A DNA stretch of 64,000 nucleotides from Actinomyces sp. Marseille-P3109 (GTDB lineage Bacteria; Actinomycetota; Actinomycetes; Actinomycetales; Actinomycetaceae): positions 2,788,938-2,852,937 of the forward strand of contig NZ_OOHN01000008.1 in the NCBI RefSeq assembly GCF_900323545.1. Reading direction: 5' to 3'. The position numbers were made by a program, and so were the translations under genes. Shown in pieces: positions 15,007 to 24,090 of this stretch. Within the stretch, counting starts at the first letter, position 1. Every line of letters starts with the position of its first letter. The notes beneath the pieces are model-generated. The model saw only the letters and a list, made by a program, of their open reading frames with translations, was not told the origin of the DNA and made no database searches.

Positions 15007-16041
15007 TCAGGATCCGTTCGCGATGTAGAGGATGTCGGAGGTGTCGCGCTCGCCCCCGTTGGAGGGCTGGTTGATGATCGAGCCGTTGAAGTACATGGCC
15101 GACGAGCCGCCGCCGTCGATGTTGTAGGCGCAGGCGCATCCCAGGTCGGCCATGATCTGGGCGAGCTCGGTCATCGTCACGCCGCGCGAGTAACCCTCGC
15201 TGCGGCCGTCGACGACGACGAGCTTGAGGTGGTTCGTCTCCACCCACCCCACGGCGGTGCGCGGTTGCTTGCCCTGGATGGAGTGGTTGCCGACGTTCGT
15301 GTCGACCTCGACCTGGTCGATGCCGGAGAGCACCTGGCTGTTGTCGACCAGCGCCGGCCCGAAGGACAACGTGTTCCACACACCCGCGTCCAGGAGTGTC
15401 TGGGCGTTGGTGGTGGTCTCGTCGTAGACCTCGACGCGCCCGTCGGTGTAGAAGGCCATGCCGTCTCGCTTGCCGCTGTCGCGGTAGATGACCCCGTTGC
15501 GGATAAGGATGCCGTCGCTGCGGAAGCCGTAGTAGTCGCCATTGATGGCCAGGATCGCGTCGTGCTCGGAGGCCATCGCGGTGGGCTTGGCGACGATGTT
15601 GGTGCCGTAGGAGTTGTTGGCGAAGGCGCTGCGCAGGTCGGTGGCGTTGGTGAGCTTGACGTCGGCCACGTAGTAGGTGACGGTGTCGCTGCCCGATCCG
15701 GTGGAGACCTGCTGGATCTCGATGCTCGTGTTGGATGAGGAGTAGGAGTTCTCTGCGACCGTCACGTTGGTGGCCGGGGCGGCCGAGGAGCCGGCGACGG
15801 CGTTGTGGGCCTTGGCCTCCAGGGAGGTGACGTCGCCAACCTCGACGTGGTCGATGACGAACCGGTTGAGCGCCCAGGCGCTGGTGCCGGTGGCGGCCAG
15901 GCCCAGGACGGCGGCGCCGCCCAGGAGGAAGCGGCGGCGCGGGTGCTTGCGGGACTTCGTGGAGTGGGAGTGCCGGCCGGACTGGTGATCCTGGTCCGCC
16001 TGGGGCGGCTCGGCCGGGTTGAGGGTGTCGGAGCTGTGCAT
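15007..16041 (-). CDS. Phosphodiester glycosidase (NAGPA/DUF2233-type) exported protein
   Basis: 344 residues. A basic N-terminus with RRRFLLGG and a hydrophobic stretch (about 38-57) forms a Tat-like signal or signal anchor. From about 110 the protein has the PF09992-type fold: AINGDYYGF, PRTAVGW, then NIDGGGSSAMYF near the end, which are the signature and presumed catalytic residues. The family includes N-acetylglucosamine-1-phosphodiester alpha-N-acetylglucosaminidase and sporulation or exopolysaccharide proteins. It cleaves sugar-phosphate diester links, probably on wall teichoic acid or a capsule. Operonic with the GT2-GtrA gene, consistent with remodelling of a surface glycopolymer. Substrate inferred only. 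Confidence 0.82.
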   Translation of the reverse strand: MHSSDTLNPAEPPQADQDHQSGRHSHSTKSRKHPRRRFLLGGAAVLGLAATGTSAWALNRFVIDHVEVGDVTSLEAKAHNAVAGSSAAPATNVTVAENSYSSSNTSIEIQQVSTGSGSDTVTYYVADVKLTNATDLRSAFANNSYGTNIVAKPTAMASEHDAILAINGDYYGFRSDGILIRNGVIYRDSGKRDGMAFYTDGRVEVYDETTTNAQTLLDAGVWNTLSFGPALVDNSQVLSGIDQVEVDTNVGNHSIQGKQPRTAVGWVETNHLKLVVVDGRSEGYSRGVTMTELAQIMADLGCACAYNIDGGGSSAMYFNGSIINQPSNGGERDTSDILYIANGS

Positions 16042-16284
16042 GGCTCAACCGTGTCGGCCCCGTGTATGTCAGGCGTAGGTTGTCCTTGTGGGTCTCCTGT
16101 GAAGCTGCGGATCCCGGAATGGCACGGGAAAGCGGCGCCGCGTCAGATGTCAATACTTCTGGAAGGTGAGATGCTTGCGCCGAGATGGTCCCTGAAGTGC
16201 ATCCCTGAGGTCCGGCCCGGGCCTACAGTGATGGGGGCAAGTAGCTGGTTCCCGCCGTGGGAATCTGCGAAGAAGGAGGCAACC

Positions 16285-16491
16285 GTGTTGACGGGACGGA
16301 CTCTACGCATCTTCCGCATTGTCATCGTGGTGCTCAATATTGTGGTGGCCGTCGTCTCCTTCCGGCGGGGAGACACATTGGCCATGGTCATCGCCATCGC
16401 TGTTGCGGCGCTCTTCCTGATCCAGGTGATCCGTCCATCCATTGGCGGCGGGCGTGACGACCGAGACGACCGGACGCCCCCGAGCTCATGA
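16285..16491 (+). CDS. Small two-helix membrane protein
   Basis: 68 residues from GTG 16285, which has a perfect AAGGAGG 5 bases upstream (16273-16279); the longer frame reaching back to 15805 lacks such a site. Two hydrophobic helices (about 10-26 and 32-49) are joined by a short loop FRRGDT, with a charged Gly/Asp/Arg C-terminus. No family is recognised. Its stop overlaps the ATG of the ABC ATPase (ATGA), so it belongs to that operon and may be a small accessory subunit. Confidence 0.7.
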   Translation: MLTGRTLRIFRIVIVVLNIVVAVVSFRRGDTLAMVIAIAVAALFLIQVIRPSIGGGRDDRDDRTPPSS

Positions 16492-17198
16492 ACGTCGACG
16501 ACGACGCCCGTCTCCTTGAGGTCGAGGGCCTGTCCGCCTGGTACGAGCGCAACCGGCCGGTCCTCACCGACGTCTCCTTCGCCCTCGAGGCCGGCGAGGC
16601 CGTGGGCCTCATCGGCCTCAACGGCGCCGGCAAGACCACGATGCTCACCTCCCTGTGCGACGTCCACCGCGGAGCACGCTTGAGCGTTCTGCGCTACCAA
16701 GGCCGGGACGTGCGCCCGGGCGACGAGCACTTCAAGGCCGCCCGCTACCTCAGCCTCGCCGACGACTCCTCCTTCCCCACCTGGAACCTGGAGGCCTTCA
16801 TCGGCTTCCTCGAGCACGCCTATCGCCTGCGCCCGGACCGCGGCCGCCTCGAGGAGCTGATCGAGGGATTCGACTACGGCCGTTACCGGACCACCTCCTT
16901 CTCCCGCCTCTCCAGCGGCTCACGTAAGAAGGCCAACCTCATCGCCGCCTTCTACCTGACCACGCCCCTCCTCCTCCTGGATGAGCCCGTCGACTTCCTC
17001 GACTTCACCGCCACCGAGTTCCTGTACCGCAGCATCAACGACGCCACCGCATCCGGCCGCTCGGTCCTGCTCAGCTCCCACATCGCCGAGTCCTTCACCC
17101 GCTGCACCCGGCGCCTCTACGTGCTCTGCGCCGGCCGGATGACCGGCCCTTTCGCCACCCCCGAGGACTCCGATGCCGTGGCGGCGCTGGTCAGTTAG
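16488..17198 (+). CDS. ABC transporter ATP-binding protein
   Basis: 236 residues. Walker A is GLNGAGKTT (about 44-52), the signature is degenerate as LSSGSRKK, Walker B is LLLLDEPVDFLD, and the switch His is in LLSSHIAES. The sequence resembles ATPases of ABC-2-type exporters or antibiotic/lantibiotic resistance pumps. It overlaps the small membrane protein by 4 bases and the permease by 26 bases, so all three are translationally coupled. The atypical signature (S-S-G-S in place of S-G-G-Q) is seen in some divergent exporters. Substrate unknown. Confidence 0.85.
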   Translation: MNVDDDARLLEVEGLSAWYERNRPVLTDVSFALEAGEAVGLIGLNGAGKTTMLTSLCDVHRGARLSVLRYQGRDVRPGDEHFKAARYLSLADDSSFPTWNLEAFIGFLEHAYRLRPDRGRLEELIEGFDYGRYRTTSFSRLSSGSRKKANLIAAFYLTTPLLLLDEPVDFLDFTATEFLYRSINDATASGRSVLLSSHIAESFTRCTRRLYVLCAGRMTGPFATPEDSDAVAALVS

Positions 17199-18315
17199 CC
17201 GGGCCGCCCTGAGGGCGGTGACCGGGCAGTTCGTGGGGCGCCAGACCGTCCTGAGCGCAGCCATCCTGTGCGCCCTGGCCGCCTGGTTCGGGGCGTCGGC
17301 CGATCTCCGCGTCAACCCGCGCGTCGCTGTCATCGGACTGGTTCTGGCCCCCATTGGCCTGTCGGCCACCATCGCCTCGACGTGGATCGGCTCCGGCCGC
17401 TGGGACGACCTGGCCCGCTTCCCGCTCCGGCGCGACGAGCTCGCCCGCGCCACCCACCTCGTGGCCAACGCCGTCATCCTCCTCGAGGCGGTCGCGCCCA
17501 TCACCCTGTTCGTCCTGCTGGCCGACAGCGGGAGAGGTGGCCCGAGCTCCGAGGCGGGCGTTGCCGCGACGACGGCCGTGGAGATGGTCGTCGTCGGGCT
17601 CGGAGCCTCGTCGCTGGGGCTGACCCTGTGGGCGGGGGAGAGGGTCGGGCTGCGCTGGGCGGCCGGTGGGGCTCTCGTCGTCGGGACGCTCCTCTGGTGG
17701 CTCGCGCCCGTGGCCTCGGCCGTCCTCTTCGCCGCCTGCGTCTTGACGATGCTCGGCTGCACCGATGGGTTGCGGGCGCGGCGCACGCAGGTGGGAACCG
17801 TTGGAGGCGGCCGCCACAGCCTGGTCCTGGGCGAGCTGGCCACCGTGCGCACCACGCAGGTCAACACTCTCATGATGCTCGTCGTCGGTCTTTTCTTCAC
17901 CTACACCATGGCCCGCCGCGCTCTGACGGTCTCGCTGTCCATGGCGCTCATCGTCACCAACACGCCGTTGAACGCCTACTTCTCCCGCTATCTCAGCACT
18001 CGCGCGGTGGTGCTGGCGGCGCCCGGATCGAGGCGGGTCTTCATGGCCTACGCCAGAGACCTCACGCTGTTGTACATGGCGTCGAACTGTCTGGTGGGTG
18101 CGCTGATCGTCTGGCTGGGAGGCGGCCTTGTGGGGGCGGCTGCAGCCGGAGCGGCAGCCTCACTCGCCGGGGCGACGACCGCGGTCCTCCTGGAGGTCTA
18201 CCGGCCGCTGACGAGCTGGAAGTCCGAACGCGACGTCATGCGTCACCCGCGCAAGTACCTCCCTCCGGCCGCGGCACTGCTCGCCGTCATAGTCGTCCAC
18301 GCGCTCGCGCCGTGA
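17173..18315 (+). CDS. ABC transporter permease, multi-spanning membrane protein
   Basis: 380 residues, with about nine to ten hydrophobic helices spread over the whole length (for example 27-40, 50-70, 93-112, 125-150, 160-195, 230-265, 300-345, 360-378). There are no extracellular domains of note. The start at 17173 lies inside the ATPase gene; this and the strict synteny identify it as the transmembrane partner. Sequence-family assignment is weak, and similar proteins are annotated only as ABC permeases in Actinomyces-like genomes. With no substrate-binding protein present, export is more likely than import. Confidence 0.75.
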   Translation: MPWRRWSVSRAALRAVTGQFVGRQTVLSAAILCALAAWFGASADLRVNPRVAVIGLVLAPIGLSATIASTWIGSGRWDDLARFPLRRDELARATHLVANAVILLEAVAPITLFVLLADSGRGGPSSEAGVAATTAVEMVVVGLGASSLGLTLWAGERVGLRWAAGGALVVGTLLWWLAPVASAVLFAACVLTMLGCTDGLRARRTQVGTVGGGRHSLVLGELATVRTTQVNTLMMLVVGLFFTYTMARRALTVSLSMALIVTNTPLNAYFSRYLSTRAVVLAAPGSRRVFMAYARDLTLLYMASNCLVGALIVWLGGGLVGAAAAGAAASLAGATTAVLLEVYRPLTSWKSERDVMRHPRKYLPPAAALLAVIVVHALAP

Positions 18316-18456
18316 TCGCCTCGCAGGGCCTGCGCGCTCCGCAGCAGGTCCTCGCTCGGGCTGCTCGCCGTCGGCCCTCGGACGTGCCGGATGTGCCTCA
18401 AGGCCCTTGAGCGTCTTTGTGGTGTGGGCACAAAAGGCGCCTGTCGTCTTGGCGAA

Positions 18457-18475
18457 TTAAGTTAGCCACACCTAA
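18457..18475. promoter_or_regulatory. DtxR/IdeR-type iron box
   Basis: TTAAGTTAGCCACACCTAA matches the 19-bp DtxR consensus TTAGGTTAGSCTAACCTAA at most positions, including both outer half-sites. It lies 49 bases before the start of the iron-type substrate-binding lipoprotein. Iron-loaded DtxR/IdeR would repress the importer operon here. Confidence 0.8.
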
Positions 18476-18523
18476 TATCCTCGTGCGTCAGCTCTGACGC
18501 CCACCTGCGAACAAAGGACTTCT

Positions 18524-19696
18524 ATGCGCCGTCGTACCCTGCTCATGGCCCTCCCACTCACTGCCGTCCTCGCCAGCTGCGGAGTCACCTCCCGCGCCGG
18601 CAAGGGCTCCAGCGGTGGCGCTTCCGCGAGCGCGTCGAGCGGTGGTTTCGAGGTCACCGACATCGTCGGCCGCAAGGTCGCCTTCGACGCCCAGCCGAAG
18701 AACATCGTCCTGAGCGAGTCCCGCCACGTCTACTCCCTCGCCTTCCTCAACAAGGCCAACCCCGTCGACAAGGTGGTCGCCTGGGGCGAGGACCTCCAGA
18801 AGGCCGCCCCCGACTTCTACGAGAAGATCGTGGCGGTCTCCCCCAAGGCCGCCGAGCTGCCGACCATCGGCTCCATCGCCAAGGACGGCCTGCCCATCGA
18901 GACCCTGGTGCAGTACAAGCCCGACGTCTTCGTCATGACCCTGGACGTCTACAACGCCGCGAAGGAGAAGGGCTACCTTGAGAAGCTGGACGGCCAGCAG
19001 ATCAAGTACGTCGTCACTGACTTCCGACGCGACCCGGTCAAGAACACCGTCCCCTCGGTCACCCTCATGGGCGACCTCTTCGACAAGCGCAAGGAGGCCG
19101 AGACCTTCGTCTCATTCTACAAGAAGCAGGTCGACCCCATCGTTGAGAAGGTGAAGTCCCTGACCACCAAGCCCACCACCTTCCTGTGGCGCGGCCCGGG
19201 CGTCAACGACCCCGGCTCCACCTACTCCACCGCCAACCTGGGGTCGATCATCACGGCGACCGGCGGCACCAACATCGCCGACAGCCTCCTGTCCGGCGAG
19301 GAGGGCGTGCTCACTCCCGAGCAGGTCATCGCCTCCAACCCCCAGAACATCATCGCCACCGGCGGTGAGTGGCAGCAGCAGAAGATCAAGGACACCGCCC
19401 AGACCAGCTACGTCCACCTCGGCTACAAGGCCGATGAGGCCTCCGCCAAGGCCAGCCTGGAACAGCTGAAGAACCAGCCCGGCTACGACCAGATCCAGGC
19501 CTTCGTCGACGGGCACGTCTACGGCGTCTACCACCAGTTCTACGACGCCCCCTACAACTTCATCGCCTACCTGACCTTCGCCAAGTGGCAGAACCCCGAG
19601 GCCTTCAGCGACATCGACCCCGACGCCGTCTGGAAGTCCTTCCACGATGAGTACATGCCCTGGAAGGCCGAGGGCGTCTTCTTCACGTCCATCTGA
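18524..19696 (+). CDS. Iron/siderophore-type ABC transporter substrate-binding lipoprotein
   Basis: 390 residues. Lipoprotein signal with lipobox VLASC, Cys19 the lipidated residue. A short Ser/Gly/Ala linker leads to a class III (FecB/BtuF-like) periplasmic-binding fold from about 45: FEVTDIVGRKVAFDAQPKNIV is the typical first strand, with a long linking helix and a second lobe from about 210. It captures an iron chelate or haem outside the membrane and hands it to the FecCD-type permease. First gene of a three-gene operon (overlaps of 1 and 4 bases) under an iron box. Which chelate it binds cannot be read from the sequence. Confidence 0.88.
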   Translation: MRRRTLLMALPLTAVLASCGVTSRAGKGSSGGASASASSGGFEVTDIVGRKVAFDAQPKNIVLSESRHVYSLAFLNKANPVDKVVAWGEDLQKAAPDFYEKIVAVSPKAAELPTIGSIAKDGLPIETLVQYKPDVFVMTLDVYNAAKEKGYLEKLDGQQIKYVVTDFRRDPVKNTVPSVTLMGDLFDKRKEAETFVSFYKKQVDPIVEKVKSLTTKPTTFLWRGPGVNDPGSTYSTANLGSIITATGGTNIADSLLSGEEGVLTPEQVIASNPQNIIATGGEWQQQKIKDTAQTSYVHLGYKADEASAKASLEQLKNQPGYDQIQAFVDGHVYGVYHQFYDAPYNFIAYLTFAKWQNPEAFSDIDPDAVWKSFHDEYMPWKAEGVFFTSI

Positions 19697-20882
19697 TGGG
19701 CGCTCCGAACGCTCAGGTCTCCGTCGACGACGCCGCTGACGGAACGGTCGCCCAAGCCGACGGCGCGGTGACCGGTGCGACTGTCCCGGCCGCTCAGGCG
19801 GCCGGGACCGAGGCCGCCCCCGCAGACAGTGCGGACAGCGCGTCGTCGGCCTACGCCTCCTACCGCCGTCGGACCTTTCGACGCATCGCGATGCTGACGG
19901 GGCTGACCTCCCTGCTCCTGGCCGTCTTCCTCATGGCCCTCATGGTGGGGCCGCTGGGGTTCAGCCCGGTCCAGGTGCTCGGCTCCATCTTCTACGCCGA
20001 CTACGACCCGTGGGTCGCCAATATCGTCATCAACCTGCGCCTGCCCCCGGCGCTCCTGGCGGTTCTGGTGGGTGGAGCGCTGTCCCTGGCCGGAGTCCAG
20101 ATGCAGACGATCCTCGACAACCCGCTGGCCGAGCCCTTCACCCTGGGGATCTCGGCGGCCTCGGCCCTCGGTGCGGCGCTGGCGATCGTCACGGGCCTCG
20201 TGCTGCCCGTGGCCACCGGGGCCACCCTGCCGATCGTGGCGATGACAGCGGGACTGGCGGCCTCTCTCACCATCGCGATGGTCTCGAGGCTGCCCTCGGT
20301 GACCAAGGAGATGACGATCCTGCTGGGGATCGCCCTGGTCTTCAGCTGTCAGGCGCTCCTGGCGCTCGTGCAGTACCGGGCCTCCACCGAGAGCCTACAG
20401 CAGATCGTCTTCTGGTCGATGGGCTCGCTCATGCGCGCCACCTGGCCGGCCGTGGCCACCGTCTCGGTGGCCCTGCTCGTGGCCACGCCCGTGTTCTGGG
20501 TCAACGGCTGGCGACTGACCGCCATCACCCTGGGGGAGGCGCGCGCCGCGGCCATGGGCATCAACGTGGCGCGCCTGCGCGCGTGGACCCTGGTCGGGGT
20601 CTCGCTGCTGGCCGCCCTGTCCGTGGCCTTCGTGGGGATCATCGGCTTCGTGGGGCTCGTGGGACCGCACATGGCCCGCGGCCTGGTGGGGGAGGATCAG
20701 CGCTTCCTCGTACCCGCCTCCATCCTGGCCGGCTCCACCCTGCTGACCGCCGCGCACGCCACCAGCCAGGTCATCGTCCCGGGAGTGGCCGTGCCCGTCG
20801 GCATCCTGACCGCCCTCGTGGGCGTGCCGGTGTTCCTCACCATCATCTTCGGACGCCAGCGCTCGGCGGTCAGGAGCGGTTC

Positions 20883-20886
<4 letters not shown>
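19696..20886 (+). CDS. Iron chelate ABC transporter permease (FecCD family)
   Basis: 396 residues. TGATG overlap with the upstream gene. The first about 55 residues are an unusual Ala/Asp/Gly-rich cytoplasmic extension. Then come about nine to ten membrane helices with FecCD hallmarks: NLRLPPALLAVLVGGALSLAG, GVQMQTILDNPLAEPFTLG, the EMTILLGIALVFS region, and GIIGFVGLVGPHMARGLVG, which includes the ATPase-coupling loop. It forms the membrane channel as a dimer for the adjacent substrate-binding lipoprotein and ATPase. The N-terminal extension is longer than usual for the family. Confidence 0.9.
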
Positions 20887-21641
<755 letters not shown>

Positions 21642-21741
21642 GCCGGTGGCGTGCCGCTCGGGTGCCCGGCCGGTGCTCGACGTCGTCGGGCGTGCACGGC
21701 GTCACGCGCTCACGCACTGACGCACCGGCCGGAAACCTCCC

Positions 21742-21747
21742 TACGCT
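21742..21747 (+). promoter_or_regulatory. -10 box of a probable leaderless promoter for the MFS gene
   Basis: TACGCT lies 6 bases before the ATG at 21754, with no Shine-Dalgarno. The separate promoter suggests that this gene is not part of the iron operon. Confidence 0.5.
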
Positions 21748-21753
21748 CAGGGC

Positions 21754-23061
21754 ATGACGCCAACGCCGGGTACCCCCGCCAACAGCGGGTTGAGGGCGGC
21801 CTTCCCCACTACGCTCCTCATCGCCCTGGCCGCGCTCGCGGCCGTCGCGCCCCTGGCCACCGACGCCTACCTGCCGGCCTTCGCCCAGATGGCCGACGAC
21901 CTGGCGGTCTCCGCCTCCAGCGTCCAGCTGACGATGACGACCTTCCTCGTGGGGATCGCCCTGGGACAGCTGACCATCGGGGTCCTGTCCGACCGCTTCG
22001 GCCGGCGTCCCCTCCTGCTGTGGGGCAGCATGCTCGCCCTGGCCGCCAGCATCGGCGCCGCCCTGGCCCCGAGCCTGCCCGTCCTCCTGGGGGCCCGCTT
22101 CCTGCAGGGACTGGGCGGGGCGGCCGGCATGGTCCTGGGCCGGGCCGTCATCTCCGACCGCTCCCGCGGCATCACCGCCGCTCAGGCCCTCAGCGTCGTC
22201 ATGGCAATTCAGGGGATCGCCCCCGTGGTCGCCCCGATCCTCGGCGGTGTGCTCGTCGAGCCCATCGGGTGGCGCGGGATCCTGGGGGTCGTTGCCGCCT
22301 TCACCGGGGTGCTCGTGGTCATGGTGACCCTCTGGGTGCCCGAGTCCCTGCCCGCCGAGCAGCGACACGACGGCGGCCTGCGGATCCTGCTCGACGGCAC
22401 CCGCGAGCTGGCCCGCGACCGCGTCCTCGTGCGCCTCCTGCTCATCAACGCCCTGTCCTTCGGGCTGCTCATGGCCTACCTGTCCGCCGCGCCCTTCGTG
22501 CTGCGCAACGTGCTGGGTATGGGGACGGTGGCATACACAGCGGTCTTCGGTCTGTGCGGGGCGACGGTCACGGTGACGATCGCGGTGGCGGCCTCCCTGG
22601 TGCGCCGGTTCTCCCAGGCTCGGCAGGTGCGGATCGGCCTCATCGCGGTGATGGTCGTCGACGTCGTCTTCGCCGCGGTCTGTCTGGTCTGGCTGCGCGA
22701 ACCGGTGACGGGAGCCTCGCGGATGCCGCTGCTCGTTGTCGTGGTGGTGCTCTTCCTGGCGCACGTGGCCTGCCTGGGGTTGTCGATGGGCAACGCGCCG
22801 GCGCTTGCGCTCGACCGCACCGGCCGGTGGGCGGGAACCGGGTCCGCGCTGCTCGGCTTCCTCCAGTTCGTCGTCGGCGGGCTCGTCAGCCCGCTGGTGG
22901 GGCTGACCGGGGAGGCCAGTGGGGCGGCCTTCGGCGTCGTCATCGTGGCCGTCGGCGTCATCGCCAACGTCCTCGCGGTCTTCGGACTGCGCGAGAGGGG
23001 CGAGAAGGAGCGCCGGGCCGCCCGGAAGGCCGAGCGCCGACAGCGCCGCCTGGGGCAGTGA
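21754..23061 (+). CDS. MFS drug exporter, Bcr/CflA family
   Basis: 435 residues with twelve predicted membrane helices. Family marks include PLATDAYLPAFAQMADDL in helix 1, GQLTIGVLSDRFGRRPLLL (the MFS motif A between helices 2 and 3) and ARFLQGLGGAAGMVLGRAVI (motif C region). A cytoplasmic basic tail (RERGEKERRAARKAERR) ends the protein. Bcr/CflA pumps use the proton gradient to expel antibiotics, sulfonamides or amino-acid derivatives. Being next to the siderophore importer it might export a siderophore, as some relatives do, but its own promoter argues for an independent role. Confidence 0.87.
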   Translation: MTPTPGTPANSGLRAAFPTTLLIALAALAAVAPLATDAYLPAFAQMADDLAVSASSVQLTMTTFLVGIALGQLTIGVLSDRFGRRPLLLWGSMLALAASIGAALAPSLPVLLGARFLQGLGGAAGMVLGRAVISDRSRGITAAQALSVVMAIQGIAPVVAPILGGVLVEPIGWRGILGVVAAFTGVLVVMVTLWVPESLPAEQRHDGGLRILLDGTRELARDRVLVRLLLINALSFGLLMAYLSAAPFVLRNVLGMGTVAYTAVFGLCGATVTVTIAVAASLVRRFSQARQVRIGLIAVMVVDVVFAAVCLVWLREPVTGASRMPLLVVVVVLFLAHVACLGLSMGNAPALALDRTGRWAGTGSALLGFLQFVVGGLVSPLVGLTGEASGAAFGVVIVAVGVIANVLAVFGLRERGEKERRAARKAERRQRRLGQ

Positions 23062-23125
23062 CAACTCGGGTCCGTCTGTGTCCGCCGGTCGATGCGTCCG
23101 AGCTGGTGCTGGTGGCAGCCACCGC

Positions 23126-23538
23126 TCAGGGCGCGGGGCGCAGTCGCGTCGTCGGCAGGGGCAGCTCGATGCTGCCGACGAGGTCTACGAACTTGGCGAT
23201 GCTGGTGGCCGACAGGTCCTCCATCGCCCTGGCGACGATGACGCGGTCCCGGTGGATCTCACGGATCCTGACCCGTGCCCAGGTCTCCTCGCCCGTCTGC
23301 GGATCCTCCTCCTGAAGGAGCCGGCTCGTCGGCATGCGCCTGGATCTCGTCAACAGTGCAGGGCATCGTCATCACCTTTCAGTGTCAGGTCAAGTGTGGC
23401 TGCAGTGCGCCGGCGTTGAGCGGCCCAAGCGAATTCCTCTAGCCATCGGTTGAGATCAGGGTGACCGCAGTCGAAGACTGTCGTGTCATCGTCCGGTCCC
23501 AGTGGTCGCACGCGCAACGAGTGCGACTCCATGTTCAT
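23126..23538 (-). pseudogene. Remnant of a GNAT-type (TacT/AtaT-like) toxin gene with adjoining hypothetical frame
   Basis: From ATG 23538 the minus strand reads a GNAT toxin N-terminus: LRVRPLGPDDD, then TVFDCGHPDLNRWLEEFA and AAQRRRTAATLDL. This matches the 'F-D-C-G-x-P-x-L-N-x-W-L' opening of Gcn5-type tRNA-acetylating toxins. It stops after 62 residues at 23350, before any acetyl-CoA motif. A second frame (23353 to 23126, 75 codons; RLLQEEDPQTGEETWARVR and VARAMEDLSATSIAKF) continues but resembles no acetyltransferase. No ribbon-helix-helix antitoxin is visible upstream. Most likely a broken toxin-antitoxin locus. Confidence 0.5.
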
Positions 23539-23929
23539 AGCCCGATGTTCTTCTGCGCGCGCGTGAGCCCGTGCCATCGCAGGAGTTTGACAGATGGATG
23601 CAGGTGGATTTGGTGTGGCGCACGTAGTGCTGCATGTGCTCGGAGGTGGGGGTGAATGCGGTGCTCGAGGACGTGTTTTCGTCGTGAGGACTGCGTTTTG
23701 TCGTCGATCTGAAACGCCGTCCTCGAAGGAGATCGCAGTCCTCGATGTACTGGCGCGATGGGATGTGCGCCGGGACGTGCGGTGGAGAGAGCCGGAGGAC
23801 CGTCTTCCCGTCGCTGGAACCGCTCGCCCTGCCGCCGGGAGCGGATGCTCCGCGACGGGTGTTGCTCGCGATGCAGCGCGCGTGTCGCAGGTCACCTGCT
23901 GTCTGTGGAATGGATCGTCCCGCCCCAAG
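23539..23929. other. Intergenic region upstream of the heat-shock operon, no gene seen
   Basis: About 390 bases between the GNAT remnant and the HspR sites. Frames on both strands are open, but they lack starts and motifs, and those on the minus strand only extend the antisense of dnaK. A true antitoxin for the GNAT fragment would be expected here but is not recognisable. Confidence 0.45.
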
Positions 23930-24013
23930 GTTGAGCCAGTCAGACTCAAGGTTGGGTGCCATCGAGTTGACAGAGCCCGACTCAACCACAATCCTGAGTG
24001 CATACGACTCAAC
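23930..24013. promoter_or_regulatory. Three HAIR-like HspR operators before dnaK
   Basis: The HAIR consensus is CTTGAGT-N7-ACTCAAG. Found here: GTTGAGC-N7-ACTCAAG at 23930-23950, GTTGACA-N7-ACTCAAC at 23966-23986 (weakest), and CCTGAGT-N7-ACTCAAC at 23993-24013. All keep the 7-base spacer. Three sites within 84 bases should give tight repression by the HspR encoded at the end of the operon. Confidence 0.85.
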
Positions 24014-24090
24014 CTGAAGTCGCCGGAGCAACCGGCCTTCACCTCAGACATCGACTGACAACGACTCAGCAAACACAAGGAGCACACCAC

